The notes under the pieces were generated by a model. The model saw nothing but the letters and a program-made list of their open reading frames with translations, ran no database searches and was not told the DNA's origin. A stretch of DNA of 63,867 bases, taken from contig JAEXGR010000058.1 in NCBI GenBank assembly GCA_023450745.1, forward strand, positions 1 to 63,867, read 5' to 3'. This DNA is from Synergistota bacterium. Its GTDB lineage: Bacteria > Synergistota > Synergistia > Synergistales > Synergistaceae. The translations under genes and the position numbers were made by a program. How positions within the stretch are numbered: position 1 is the first letter of the stretch; each line of letters begins with the position of its first letter. This document shows, one piece after another, positions 44,442-53,543 of this stretch.

Positions 44442-46061
44442 ATGACTAAGTATATTTTCGTCACCGGCGGAGTAGTTTCTTCACTCGGAAAGGGAATCAC
44501 CGCCGCGTCGCTGGGCGTATTGCTCAAGCGCCGCGGTTACAGGGTAAGCATCATAAAGATGGACCCCTACATCAACGTTGACGCGGGAGCGATGAGCCCC
44601 TTCCAGCATGGCGAGGTTTTCGTGACCTGCGACGGCGCGGAGACGGACCTCGACCTCGGCCACTATGAGCGCTTCATCGACGAGGCGATAATGGGTGAGA
44701 ACAGCTGCACCACCGGCAAGGTATACTCTTCGGTCATCCAGCGGGAGCGTGCCGGCGGCTACAATGGGGCCACCGTGCAGGTCATCCCGCACATCACCAA
44801 CGAAATTCAGGACCGGATCGAAAGGGTCGGCGACGGCAAGGACGTCGTCATCGCCGAAATCGGCGGCACCGTCGGAGACATCGAGGGACTGCCGTACCTG
44901 GAGGCGATTCGCCAGTTCGCGGGGCGCGTCGGCCGCGAGAACATCCTCTACTGCCATGTCACGCTGGTTCCCTACATCGCCGCTTCCGGCGAACTGAAGA
45001 CCAAGCCGACGCAGCACAGCGTCAACGAACTGCGCCGTATCGGGATACAGCCCGACGTGATAGTCTGCCGTTCGCAGTATCCCGTGGGGCCGGACCTTAG
45101 AGAAAAAATCGGCCTCTTCTGCAGCGTTCCCGCGGATTCCGTCTTTGAGGCGATAGACGCGGACTCTATTTATCGGATACCGATGGTGCTTCACGCGCAG
45201 AAGTTTGATACTCTCGTGCTCAAAAAGCTGGGCATGCCGACGAAGCCGGCTCCCGATATGAAAGACTGGAAAGAGTTCCTGCGCAAGTACGACACCCGCC
45301 AAGGCGAGCTCGTTGTCGCCCTGGTCGGAAAATATACGGAAATAAAAGACGCCTACCTCAGCGTCAACGAAGCTCTCTCACACGCGGGAATCGCTAACGG
45401 CGTCAAGGTGAAGATGTTCCCCGTGGAAGCTGAGGACCTGGAGACCGGCCGGGTGGAGGAAATCCTCGGCAAGGCCGACGCGGTCTTAGTCCCCGGCGGC
45501 TTCGGCCAAAGAGGCGTAGAGGGTAAGATCGCGGCGGCGAAATACGCGCGCGAGAACGGCATTCCCTACTTCGGGCTCTGCCTCGGCATGCAGGTCGCCG
45601 TCATCGAGTTCGCGCGCAACGTCCTGGGGCTCAAAGGGGCCAACAGCCTTGAGATGGACGAGAATACGCCGGACCCCGTCATCTACCTGATGGAAGAGCA
45701 GAAAAACGTCACCGATATCGGCGGCACCTCGCGGCTCGGAGCCTATCCCTGCAAAATCAGCGCGGGGTCCAAGGCGGCGCGGATATACGGCACCGAAGAG
45801 ATAGAGGAACGCCACCGCCACCGCTTTGAATTCAACAACAAATACATCGAAGAATTTGACGCCGCCGGCATGAAGGTCGCGGGCATTTGTCCGGCCGGCG
45901 GACAGGTCGAGATCATGGAAAACGTCAACCATCCCTGGATGATAGGCGTGCAGTTCCATCCCGAGTTCCTCTCACGCCCGGTCAAGCCGCATCCGCTCTT
46001 TAAGGATTTCATCGCGGCGGCGCTTGAGAGGCAGAAAAAGCTTAAAAAGGAGGCAAAATGA
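44442..46061 (+). CDS. pyrG: CTP synthase
   Basis: Makes CTP from UTP using glutamine. Its 539 residues cover an amidoligase domain (VTGGVVSSLGKGITAASL at the N-terminus) and a C-terminal class I glutamine amidotransferase with nucleophile Cys380 in GLCLGMQ and the His/Glu pair in VQFHPEF. ATG 44442 gives the family-typical opening MTKYIFVTGG, but its AAGGGG is ~13 nt away, which is long. ATG 44415 would add nine residues and has no SD. Its stop overlaps the start of the following secreted-protein gene. Confidence 0.96.
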   Translation: MTKYIFVTGGVVSSLGKGITAASLGVLLKRRGYRVSIIKMDPYINVDAGAMSPFQHGEVFVTCDGAETDLDLGHYERFIDEAIMGENSCTTGKVYSSVIQRERAGGYNGATVQVIPHITNEIQDRIERVGDGKDVVIAEIGGTVGDIEGLPYLEAIRQFAGRVGRENILYCHVTLVPYIAASGELKTKPTQHSVNELRRIGIQPDVIVCRSQYPVGPDLREKIGLFCSVPADSVFEAIDADSIYRIPMVLHAQKFDTLVLKKLGMPTKPAPDMKDWKEFLRKYDTRQGELVVALVGKYTEIKDAYLSVNEALSHAGIANGVKVKMFPVEAEDLETGRVEEILGKADAVLVPGGFGQRGVEGKIAAAKYARENGIPYFGLCLGMQVAVIEFARNVLGLKGANSLEMDENTPDPVIYLMEEQKNVTDIGGTSRLGAYPCKISAGSKAARIYGTEEIEERHRHRFEFNNKYIEEFDAAGMKVAGICPAGGQVEIMENVNHPWMIGVQFHPEFLSRPVKPHPLFKDFIAAALERQKKLKKEAK

Positions 46062-47215
46062 TGATGAAAAAACAGACGTTGGCCATATCGCTGGCGATCA
46101 GCCTGATGCTGTCCGCCGCGGCGTTTGCGGCCACCAGCACGACCCCGGTGACGGCTCCCGCAGCCAATACCGCGCCGGCCAACACCGCCGCGGCCACCGA
46201 GCCCTCCGCCGCTCCGGCGCCCTCCGCCGAACCGGCTTCCCAGGTTCCGGCCACCGTATCGACCGGCACGCAGAATACAATCGTCAAGCCGATGAGCGCC
46301 GCCCCCGCCTTTCAGATGCTGGAGAGGATCGAGACGATCGTATACGGCAATCCGCGCGACGGCGGACTGCTGAACCGTCTCAACGATGTGGAAAAGACGG
46401 TCTTTGGCCGCGAGCTCCCCGGAAGCCTGACGGAGCGCCAGACGGCGCTGATCGACTTCCTGGAAAAGGGGACCGGCACCCAGCCCTCGCTGCTCTTTAA
46501 GCTCTCCGTCGCCGAATGGGGCATCGAGCAGCAGATACATCCCACCTGGTCGCTATCCAAGCGGGTCGATTCCATGGAAGGCGTCCTTGAAGGGGCGATT
46601 CAGGCGGGGCCGCTGGTCTCGCGCGTGGAGCGCCTGCTGACCAAGCTGCTTCCCGACGGAATCGCCGCCGTCCAGTTCGACCTCCCGAAGGAGACCATCG
46701 TCAAAGCCGCGCTGCTCGACACGCTCACGGTGAGAAACGTTAAAGTGGACGACATCATAATCCTCGGGCTCAACGAACAGATCGTCGTAGGCGACGTGCT
46801 CGTCGCGCCGAAGGGCAGCCGCGTCTTCGGCCATATAACCAAAGTAAAGCCGCCGCGCAGTTTCGGCCGCGCCGCCGTCATCGAGATGCAGATAGACAGC
46901 GTCGAGGTGCTCGGTCCCTCCGTCGTTCCCGTCAACCTCGGTGAAGCCGCCAAAAAGGCGATGGACGTAGACAGCGGCGTCATCGGCGCCGCGGGCGCGA
47001 GCTTCGGCGGCGCGCTGCTGCTCGGTCCGGTCGGCCTTGCCGGCGGGTTCCTCATCCGTGGCAACGACAAGCAGCTCAAAGAGGGCACCGCCTTCTATGT
47101 TCAGACCGTGGACAACGCGGCGGTTCAGGGGTATAAGATACCGCAGCAGATAACGCCGATCACGCAGACGGAGGGCTCCGCGCCGCAGGGAACCCAGTCC
47201 GTGCCCTCTAACTAG
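46058..47215 (+). CDS. Conserved-looking exported protein, function unknown
   Basis: 385 residues with an N-terminal signal peptide (cleavage near Ala-Phe-Ala-Ala, ~25). An Ala/Pro/Thr-rich disordered linker (~26-75) is followed by a helical region (~80-190) containing paired patterns such as LERIETIVYG and VSRVERLLTK. A beta-rich segment comes next, with IVVGDVLVAPKGSRVFGHIT, which resembles the gate-like barrel segment of VirB10/TrbI-type and other envelope proteins. The C-terminus has a Gly-rich hydrophobic stretch (~305-330). AGGAGG lies upstream and the ATG overlaps the pyrG stop. Its place directly before lptC and lptD suggests an outer-membrane role (inference). I cannot name the family. 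Confidence 0.75.
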   Translation: MMMKKQTLAISLAISLMLSAAAFAATSTTPVTAPAANTAPANTAAATEPSAAPAPSAEPASQVPATVSTGTQNTIVKPMSAAPAFQMLERIETIVYGNPRDGGLLNRLNDVEKTVFGRELPGSLTERQTALIDFLEKGTGTQPSLLFKLSVAEWGIEQQIHPTWSLSKRVDSMEGVLEGAIQAGPLVSRVERLLTKLLPDGIAAVQFDLPKETIVKAALLDTLTVRNVKVDDIIILGLNEQIVVGDVLVAPKGSRVFGHITKVKPPRSFGRAAVIEMQIDSVEVLGPSVVPVNLGEAAKKAMDVDSGVIGAAGASFGGALLLGPVGLAGGFLIRGNDKQLKEGTAFYVQTVDNAAVQGYKIPQQITPITQTEGSAPQGTQSVPSN

Positions 47216-47229
47216 GGAAAGGCTGGATT

Positions 47230-47775
47230 GTGCTTAAAGGAAAAATATCCCGCAAAAAGCTTACCGTCCTGACGGTGATCCTGGTGATCGCCGTCGGGGC
47301 ATTTTATCTTTGGCGCGACCTCAACCTGAGCGCCATGAGCAAAATCCCCATTCCCGACCTGGTGGTGGAAAACATTGAAATAGAGCGGATGATCAGCGGC
47401 AAAAAATGGAAACTGGTCTCTCCGCGCGTGGAGCATAAAGACGGCGTCGTCTACGGAAGTTCCATGGATGTGACGATTACGGACCCTGACGGCAAGGTTA
47501 CCCATATATACGCCGACGAGGGAAATTTTACCCGTGAAAATAACGACATTGCGCTTACAAGCGCCGATGGAGTGATGAAAGAGAAGGCCAAGGAATACAA
47601 GTTGAAATCCGGCAGCGTCAAGTACGAGGCCGCGGCGGAAAAATGGCACTTTGACGACGGCGTCACTCTCACCGACGGACGTATGGTGATAGGTGGCAAA
47701 AAGGGATACTACGACACAAAAAGCGGCGAGTGCCGACTTACTGACGGAGGGACTATAACATGGAGCGATCGCTGA
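47230..47775 (+). CDS. lptC: LptC-like LPS transport protein
   Basis: 181-residue bitopic protein of the LPS bridge: one transmembrane helix (~10-27) followed by a periplasmic OstA/beta-jellyroll domain with the repeated pattern of IYADEGNFTRENNDIALTS and a closing strand. In the family it receives LPS from LptBFG and hands it to LptA. The GTG start at 47230 has AAAGG upstream. It overlaps the LptD-like gene by 16 nt and so is translationally coupled to it. The assignment rests on fold pattern, length and context. Confidence 0.85.
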   Translation: MLKGKISRKKLTVLTVILVIAVGAFYLWRDLNLSAMSKIPIPDLVVENIEIERMISGKKWKLVSPRVEHKDGVVYGSSMDVTITDPDGKVTHIYADEGNFTRENNDIALTSADGVMKEKAKEYKLKSGSVKYEAAAEKWHFDDGVTLTDGRMVIGGKKGYYDTKSGECRLTDGGTITWSDR

Positions 47776-49496
47776 TGAGGGGCGGAAAGGCGTTACTGAC
47801 GATTCTTTTCTGCGCGACGGTGTTTTTTGCGCAGGCCTCGCCCTCCCGCGCGGAAGACAAAGGCGAGCCGGCTCCGATGCACGTCCCCTCAGAGGAGGGG
47901 ACCGAGGCGGTCAAACAGCCGCCCAACGAGGTATTCATCGACGCCGACGAAATCGGCTACGACGAGCATTCCGGCGTGGCGGTGGCGGAGGGGAATGTAA
48001 AGGTGCGCAACAAGGAGGTCCGCCTCTTCGCGCCCTATGCCGAATACAACGCGGAGACGAACATCGTCGACGCCTATTCAGACCACCGGGAAAACGTCGT
48101 GATCATCTCCGGCGGGGATAGATTTACCGGCAAACACCTTAAATACAACATGGAGACGCGCCGCGGCGTGCTGACGCAGGTTTCCGGGAAGTCGGAAGCG
48201 ATGTACATGCAGGGCGGCACCGCAAGAATGATGCCGATCGAAGACGCCGTGAAGCTTGGCATCGTGCGCGCGCCGCGGAAAAAGAAAAAACAGAGCCAGT
48301 CCGAGGACGTCGCCGAATGGCTCGGCGTCACCTCGACGACCTGCGATTTTACTAATCCGCATTACCGGCTGGTATCCAAGAAGGTCGTCGTCTATCCCGG
48401 AAAAAGGACCGTCATCAAAAAGCCGAAATTCTATATCGGCAAAACGCTGATCATGGCCTATCCCTTCGATTACATCGCGAACAGCAAAAAGAACAGGGAC
48501 GCCCTGATGCCGATCATCCGCTACAATTCCAACAAGGGCATGGGCTTCGGCATCAAAGGTCCGATAGACATGGGAAACATGGGCGAACTCGACGTCGCCG
48601 GCCTTTACTGGACCAAGGGCATCTGGGAAGCCAGATTCAACTATAACTACGAGGTTATGGACTCGCTGTCCCTCTTCGCGACAGTTAAGCATCTGTATAA
48701 CGAGGACACCGACGACACGATGTGGCGTCCCTCGTGGGGGCTGCTGTACGAGAAAAACGGCTGGCTGGCGCGGCTCTGGTGGGCCGAGCGCGACCTAGTC
48801 GGCAATGAAATCGAGCCCGACGTTTCGGTGGACTACGACGTCTGGCGCAAGCCGGAACTATATCTGCACTCGCCCTGGTTTGACGACGGCGTCACCGGCG
48901 GGCGTTTCCGCTTCTTCGGCATCTGGGGAAAATACAGCGACAACTTTTCCCGGGACGGCGAATGGACGCAGCGCGTTGCCTACGGGACGGAATATCACGG
49001 ACGGCCTAAGTGGTCCCTGTGGATCTTCAAGCCCTTCTACGGCGCGCGGTATACGCACTACGACTATTACGACGATGATAAGACTCAGGACGTGACCAAC
49101 GCCTGGTTTGGCTTCAGCTACAAGGTCGGCGATTTCAGCTTCTCGAGCTCTTACTACCGCCGCTGGGGAAACAGCGGCAGCCCGATGGCGTGGGACCGCT
49201 ATTCCGACAGCGAATCCTTCAGCCAGAGCGTCTCCGTCCCGCTGCCGATCGGCGCGTCATGGGAGAAATGGACCCTTTCCGTCAGCGGCAACTATGACCT
49301 GCAGGCGGACAAGATATCTTCCCTGCATTACGCCCTCGCCTATAACAAGCACTGCACGACGTGGCAGGTGTGGTACCGCAACAACAAGTCCGACGACGAG
49401 ACGCAGTTCGGCCTGACCTTTTTCATCAACGCCTATCCGGAATACAAGCTGGAGCTTGGCTCGGACAACAACGAAAGTGTAAAAGAAGATTTCTAA
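47760..49496 (+). CDS. lptD: LptA-LptD fusion-like outer-membrane LPS assembly protein
   Basis: 578 residues: signal peptide (~1-32), an OstA-like domain (~55-165, with VFIDADEIGYDEHSG and AVAEGNVKV) and a predicted beta-barrel (~200-578) rich in alternating aromatic strands. The last residue is Phe, matching the outer-membrane insertion signal for the BAM complex. E. coli LptD has ~784 residues, so this is a compact form. No separate lptA is seen, so the N-terminal OstA domain may take that role. ATG 47760 has GGAGGG 8 nt upstream; ATG 47775 is an alternative. Its presence argues for an outer membrane with LPS-like lipid. Confidence 0.85.
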   Translation: MERSLMRGGKALLTILFCATVFFAQASPSRAEDKGEPAPMHVPSEEGTEAVKQPPNEVFIDADEIGYDEHSGVAVAEGNVKVRNKEVRLFAPYAEYNAETNIVDAYSDHRENVVIISGGDRFTGKHLKYNMETRRGVLTQVSGKSEAMYMQGGTARMMPIEDAVKLGIVRAPRKKKKQSQSEDVAEWLGVTSTTCDFTNPHYRLVSKKVVVYPGKRTVIKKPKFYIGKTLIMAYPFDYIANSKKNRDALMPIIRYNSNKGMGFGIKGPIDMGNMGELDVAGLYWTKGIWEARFNYNYEVMDSLSLFATVKHLYNEDTDDTMWRPSWGLLYEKNGWLARLWWAERDLVGNEIEPDVSVDYDVWRKPELYLHSPWFDDGVTGGRFRFFGIWGKYSDNFSRDGEWTQRVAYGTEYHGRPKWSLWIFKPFYGARYTHYDYYDDDKTQDVTNAWFGFSYKVGDFSFSSSYYRRWGNSGSPMAWDRYSDSESFSQSVSVPLPIGASWEKWTLSVSGNYDLQADKISSLHYALAYNKHCTTWQVWYRNNKSDDETQFGLTFFINAYPEYKLELGSDNNESVKEDF

Positions 49497-49527
49497 AATT
49501 TTACCTGGAGAGGAAACAATAAAGATC

Positions 49528-50472
49528 ATGAAAGTAGTCGTATTATGCGGCGGCGTCAGTCCGGAGCGGGAAGTCTCCCTGAACTCGGGCGCCGCGGTCG
49601 CGAAGGCGCTCTCAGAATTTGGCTACGAGGCCGAACTTTGCGACGTTGTCTCTATCGGCGAATTTATCAGAAACTGGCCTGACTATAAGGCTGACGGCGT
49701 ATTCATCGCCCTCCACGGAGGCTGGGGCGAGGACGGCCGGATACAGGCCGTCCTTGAGGCCTTTGGCGTTCCTTACACCGGTTCCGGCCCCGAGGCCTGT
49801 ATGCTGTCAATGGACAAGAGCGCCGCGAAGCTTGCCCTGGCCAATGCCGGCGTGCCGGTTCCCGGCGGCTTCATCGCCACCGGCGAGGATGACGCGCGGG
49901 AGCTGGCGGAAAAATACCTTAAGAGTCACGGGAGAATAATCGTGAAGCCTAACGGCGGCGGCAGCACCGTCGGCGTCACCCAGCTTTCGGACCTTGCCGA
50001 GTACGGCGCGGCGCTCGCGCTTGCCTGGGAGTCCGAATCCAGGGCGCTGGTCGAAGAGTTTGTCGCGGGCGAAGAGGTCACGGTGCCGGTGATGGAGACC
50101 GCCGTCGGCGGAGTCGTGGCGCTGCCCGTGATACATATAAAACCCAAGGCCGGTTTCTATGATTACAAAAACAAATATACGCCCGGCTGCACGGAATATA
50201 TCTGCCCCTCAGACCTTCCGGCGGAGATCAACGCCAGGCTGGCCGCCGCCGCCGCCGCCGCGCATAAGGCGCTGGGCTGCCGTTCGTACAGCCGCGTCGA
50301 CTTCCGGGTCACGCCCGCAGGCGCGATCTACGCGCTCGAGGTCAACACCGCGCCGGGAATGACGGCGACGAGTTTGGTGCCGAAGGCCGCGAAGGCCGAG
50401 GGCTTCTCCTTCGGCGAATTTCTCGATCAGGTGATCAAAACGTCGTTTGCGATCGACAGGGAAAAAAGATAG
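49528..50472 (+). CDS. ddl: D-alanine--D-alanine ligase
   Basis: ATP-grasp enzyme of 314 residues that makes the D-Ala-D-Ala end of the peptidoglycan stem. The opening VLCGGVSPEREVSLNSG, the ATP-binding Gly-rich loop (KPNGGGSTVGV), and the C-terminal EVNTAPGMTATSL are all present. The variant site conferring D-Ala-D-Lac specificity cannot be judged safely from inspection. GAGAGGAA lies ~14 nt before ATG 49528, a long spacing. It is the last gene of the rho-to-ddl run. A run of nine C follows the stop (50481-50489). Confidence 0.95.
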   Translation: MKVVVLCGGVSPEREVSLNSGAAVAKALSEFGYEAELCDVVSIGEFIRNWPDYKADGVFIALHGGWGEDGRIQAVLEAFGVPYTGSGPEACMLSMDKSAAKLALANAGVPVPGGFIATGEDDARELAEKYLKSHGRIIVKPNGGGSTVGVTQLSDLAEYGAALALAWESESRALVEEFVAGEEVTVPVMETAVGGVVALPVIHIKPKAGFYDYKNKYTPGCTEYICPSDLPAEINARLAAAAAAAHKALGCRSYSRVDFRVTPAGAIYALEVNTAPGMTATSLVPKAAKAEGFSFGEFLDQVIKTSFAIDREKR

Positions 50473-50498
50473 GCGGGCGGCCCCCCCCCTGAAAACGA

Positions 50499-50533
50499 AA
50501 AGAGCCTGCGCGGAAATTTCGCGCAGGCTCTTT
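50499..50533. terminator. Bidirectional terminator between ddl and greA
   Basis: A perfect 14-bp stem (50499-50512 with 50520-50533) with A/T ends on both sides, placed between two convergent genes. Confidence 0.92.
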
Positions 50534-50555
50534 ATCATGAGTCTTGATGGGGTCG

Positions 50556-51044
50556 TTATTTAAGCTGAATCTTGACGACCTTGAGGTGCCGGATGCCGCG
50601 GGGGGTCCTCACCATGACCTCGTCGTCGGCGTGTTTGCCCATCACCGCTTTGCCTACGGGGCTCGCCGCCGATATGCGGTTGTCCTTTATGTCGGCCTCT
50701 TCGGTGCCGACGAGCGTATATACGAAGGTCTTTTTGAGATCGAGGTCCGCCAGCGTTACCGTCGTCCCGAGGCTCACGACGCTGGTGTCGATGTCCTCGG
50801 TCTCCACGATCTGCGCCTTGCTCAGCTGATATTCGAGCTGAAGCACGCGATTCTCAAGCTTTTCCTGCTCTTCCTTTGCCGCGTGGTACTCCGCGTTTTC
50901 GCTGAGGTCGCCAAAGGCGCGCGCCTCTTCGAGCTTCGCGGCGATCTCCGCGCGTCCGTCGCCGCGGAGAGATACAAGTTCCGCTTTCAGCTTTTCATAG
51001 CCGTCTCTTGTCATTACCACTTTATCGTCTGCCGCTTTAGCCAT
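50556..51044 (-). CDS. greA: Transcript cleavage factor GreA
   Basis: Rescues backtracked RNA polymerase by stimulating cleavage of the nascent RNA. Its 162 residues form an N-terminal coiled coil (~13-80) with the acidic tip DLSENAEYHAAKEE, which enters the secondary channel, and a C-terminal FKBP-like domain ending in SPVGKAVMGKHADDEV. The ATG at 51044 (minus) has GGTGGG upstream. It is transcribed alone from a good divergent promoter opposite the thr operon. Confidence 0.96.
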   Translation of the reverse strand: MAKAADDKVVMTRDGYEKLKAELVSLRGDGRAEIAAKLEEARAFGDLSENAEYHAAKEEQEKLENRVLQLEYQLSKAQIVETEDIDTSVVSLGTTVTLADLDLKKTFVYTLVGTEEADIKDNRISAASPVGKAVMGKHADDEVMVRTPRGIRHLKVVKIQLK

Positions 51045-51086
51045 TGAAATCCCACCTAATAAGAAGTGTCTCCTAAATTCTCGTGC

Positions 51087-51115
51087 ATTCTAGCAGAAAG
51101 CGAGAAAAATATCAA
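51087..51115 (-). promoter_or_regulatory. greA promoter
   Basis: Minus strand: TTGATA (51115-51110), 17-nt spacer, TAGAAT (51092-51087), with an extended TGC. Divergent from the thr promoter at 51130. Confidence 0.78.
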
Positions 51116-51129
51116 ACATAAAATTATGC

Positions 51130-51158
51130 TTGACAATTTAGCGAGTGAGTAGTATAAA
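51130..51158 (+). promoter_or_regulatory. Promoter of the thr operon
   Basis: A perfect TTGACA (51130-51135), 17-nt spacer, TATAAA (51153-51158). The start is near 51165, followed by the ~270-nt T-box leader. Confidence 0.85.
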
Positions 51159-51164
51159 TTCCCT

Positions 51165-51436
51165 CAACGAACTTAATAATCATGATGCGATGACGGGGAT
51201 AGTAAAGTTCATCACCTTCACAGAGAGGGGCTCGCACTGCTGAGAGAGCCCTGTGGGAACGGACAGGAAGACCACCCCCGAGCGGATGCCGAAGCGGTGT
51301 CAGTGCCGATAAGGCGTCAGGGTGCGCCCTGTACAGCGCAGACGAGGGCCGTCCTTGCGCGGCCGAATGGAGTGGAACCGCGACGCTGTTTGTTATGCCG
51401 CCTCCTGTACTGAGAGTACGGAGGCGGCAATTTTTA
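51165..51436 (+). promoter_or_regulatory. T-box riboswitch, threonine-specific
   Basis: Leader RNA that senses uncharged tRNA-Thr. CGGGG (51194-51198) pairs with CCCCG (51276-51280) to close Stem I. The AGTA element (51201-51204) faces the specifier ACC (51271-51273, a Thr codon) followed by the usual purine. AGAGAG begins at 51222, near the upper part of Stem I. The T-box core TGGAACCGCG is at 51373-51382. The terminator helix 51397-51405 with 51420-51428 plus the T-run at 51431-51435 competes with the antiterminator. It controls thrC-thrB-lysC-asd. Confidence 0.93.
51397..51435 (+). terminator. Conditional terminator of the T-box leader
   Basis: GCCGCCTCC (51397-51405) pairs with GGAGGCGGC (51420-51428), an inner GTAC/GTAC pair extends the stem, and T5 follows. 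It forms when tRNA-Thr is charged. Confidence 0.93.
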
Positions 51437-51468
51437 TACTTACGCGAATACACAAAGGAGGAATCATC

Positions 51469-52509
51469 ATGGGAGTAATAGAAAGATATTCAAATCTGCT
51501 GCCGGTGACGGAAAAAACGCCGAAGCTGACGCTTGGCGAAGGCTCGACGCCGCTCGTCCATCTTGACAACATCAGCGAAACGCTCGGCATCGAACTTTGG
51601 GCAAAGCTGGAGGGCTGCAACCCCTCCGGTTCTTTTAAAGACCGCGGTATGGTAATGGCCGTCTCCAAGGCGCTGGAAGAGGGCGCGAAGGCGCTCGTCT
51701 GCGCCTCGACGGGCAACACCTCGGCCTCCGCCGCGGCTTACGCCGCCGCGGCCAACGTGCCCTGCTTCGTCCTGCTGCCGGCGGGCAAAGTCGCGCTTGG
51801 CAAGTTGGCTCAGGCTCTCATGTATGGCGCGACAGTCATCGCCGTCAAGGGCAACTTCGACCGCGCGCTCGAGATGGCGCGCGAGGCGGCGGAAAAAGAG
51901 GGCTACGCGATCGTCAACTCCGTCAACCCCTACCGCCTTTGGGGGCAGCGGAGCGGCGCTTGGGAGATCTGCGAAGCGCTGGGCAAGGCCCCGGACTGGC
52001 ACGCGATCCCCGTCGGCAACGCCGGCAACATCAGCGCCTACTGGGCCGGCTACAAGCAGTATCGGGAGCTGGGAAAGATCGATAACCTGCCGCGGATGAT
52101 GGGCTTCCAGGCGGCGGGCGCGGCGCCGCTCGTGACCGGCGAACCCTGCCCCAACCCCGAAACGGTGGCGACGGCAATCCGCATCGGCAACCCCGTCAGC
52201 GCCCACCTCGCAAAAGAGGCGGTCGCGCAGTCTGCGGGCGAGTTCAACTCCGTCACCGATGAAGAGATCCTGGCCGCGCAGCTGCTGCTCTCCTCAAAGG
52301 GCGGTATCTTCGCCGAACCGGCCTCCTGCGCGCCGCTCGCCGGACTGCTGAAGCTTAAAAAAGAGGGGCGCTTGCCGCAGGGCATCACGGCGGTGATGAT
52401 CATCACCGGCAACGGCCTTAAAGACCCCGATACGGCGATGTCTCAGGTGGGGCGTCCGGTGGAGATCGGAGACCGCCTTGAGGAACTTCTGGAGGTGATG
52501 AAGGGGTGA
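51469..52509 (+). CDS. thrC: Threonine synthase
   Basis: PLP enzyme converting O-phosphohomoserine to threonine; 346 residues, the short class. The PLP lysine is Lys57 in GSFKDRGM. The phosphate-binding loop shows STGNTSASAAAY, and GNAGNISAYWAGY binds substrate. ATG 51469 has AAAGGAGGAAT upstream; the frame stays open farther up but runs into the T-box. It is the first gene of the operon. thrB follows with a 4-nt GTGA overlap, so the two are translated in coupling. Confidence 0.96.
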   Translation: MGVIERYSNLLPVTEKTPKLTLGEGSTPLVHLDNISETLGIELWAKLEGCNPSGSFKDRGMVMAVSKALEEGAKALVCASTGNTSASAAAYAAAANVPCFVLLPAGKVALGKLAQALMYGATVIAVKGNFDRALEMAREAAEKEGYAIVNSVNPYRLWGQRSGAWEICEALGKAPDWHAIPVGNAGNISAYWAGYKQYRELGKIDNLPRMMGFQAAGAAPLVTGEPCPNPETVATAIRIGNPVSAHLAKEAVAQSAGEFNSVTDEEILAAQLLLSSKGGIFAEPASCAPLAGLLKLKKEGRLPQGITAVMIITGNGLKDPDTAMSQVGRPVEIGDRLEELLEVMKG

Positions 52510-53540
52510 ATCCTCTTATAACGCTGCGGGTGCCCGCCACCAGCGCGAACCTCGGCTCGGGGTTTGACGCGATTGGGATGGCGGTCTCGCTGTACAATAT
52601 ATTCAAAGTGATGGAGCTGCGGCCCGCGGGGGAATACGTGGTCGAGGCGCACGGCGAGGGCTGCCGCGAGCTCTCCTCGCCGAAGGCCAATCTCGTCGTC
52701 AAAGCCTACGAGGATACCTGCGCGCGCTGGAACGTGCGGGGGCCGGGCTTTTCACTCTGGTGCCACAATATAATCCCGCTCTGCCGCGGCCTCGGCAGTT
52801 CGGCGGGGGCCGTCGTCGCGGGCGTCCTCATCGCCAAATACCTCACCGGCTATGAGGCGGGCGAGGACGAACTGCTGCGCGCGATGACCGTCATCGAGGG
52901 CCATCCGGACAACGTCGCCCCCTGCTACCTGGGCGGCATGGTCGTAAGCTGCTGGGACGGACAGGATCTGCGCTACGTCAGCCTGCCGGCGCTGCCGCCC
53001 GAAGTGCTCTGCGTCGTAGCCGTACCCGACGAAAGAGTCAAGACCTCCGACGCGCGCAAGGCGCTGCCGAAAGAGGTCCCCTTTGGAGACGCCGTCTTCA
53101 ACGTCGGCCGCGCGGCGCTGCTTACCGCCGCCTGGGCCACCGGTAAATGGGACTACCTCAAATGGGGGATGGACGATAAACTCCATCAGCCCTACCGAAG
53201 CAAGCTCTTCTCCGGCGGCGAGGTCATCTTCTCGCGCGTCGAGGCGCTTCCCGAATGCCTCAGCGTCGCCATCAGCGGCTCCGGCCCCAGCGTCATCGCG
53301 CTCGTCAAGGGTACGACGCACCGCGTCGCGGAGGCGATGTGCCGCACCTTCACGGAACACGGCGTGCGTTCGCAGTTCTTCGTCCTCGACGGCAGCGCTC
53401 AGGGCGCGCGCGTGGACGTAAGCATGGAGCTTTCCGACGCTCTGCGGGCGGCAGCCGCCGCCGCGGGGCCGTCTTCGGCGCAAGCCGCCGACGTTCGCGT
53501 GGGCGAACGGGAGACCGCACACGAAGACCGGGGGTGCTGA
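52506..53540 (+). CDS. thrB: Homoserine kinase
   Basis: GHMP kinase that phosphorylates homoserine. The ATP loop PLCRGLGSSAGAVVAG and the opening RVPATSANLGSGFDAIG are typical. Its 344 residues are ~40 more than the usual 300; the extra lies in an Ala-rich C-terminal tail (~305-344) without recognisable function. The GTG start at 52506 overlaps the thrC stop, and GGAGGTGATGAAGG precedes it. No homoserine dehydrogenase lies in this operon, so it must be encoded elsewhere. Confidence 0.94.
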   Translation: MNPLITLRVPATSANLGSGFDAIGMAVSLYNIFKVMELRPAGEYVVEAHGEGCRELSSPKANLVVKAYEDTCARWNVRGPGFSLWCHNIIPLCRGLGSSAGAVVAGVLIAKYLTGYEAGEDELLRAMTVIEGHPDNVAPCYLGGMVVSCWDGQDLRYVSLPALPPEVLCVVAVPDERVKTSDARKALPKEVPFGDAVFNVGRAALLTAAWATGKWDYLKWGMDDKLHQPYRSKLFSGGEVIFSRVEALPECLSVAISGSGPSVIALVKGTTHRVAEAMCRTFTEHGVRSQFFVLDGSAQGARVDVSMELSDALRAAAAAAGPSSAQAADVRVGERETAHEDRGC

Positions 53541-53543
53541 CAG

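Noticed and set aside
50481..50489. Run of nine C, a possible phase-variation tract
   Set aside because: It lies after the ddl stop and outside any promoter, so a length change would not switch a gene as far as I can see. It could also be a sequencing soft spot.
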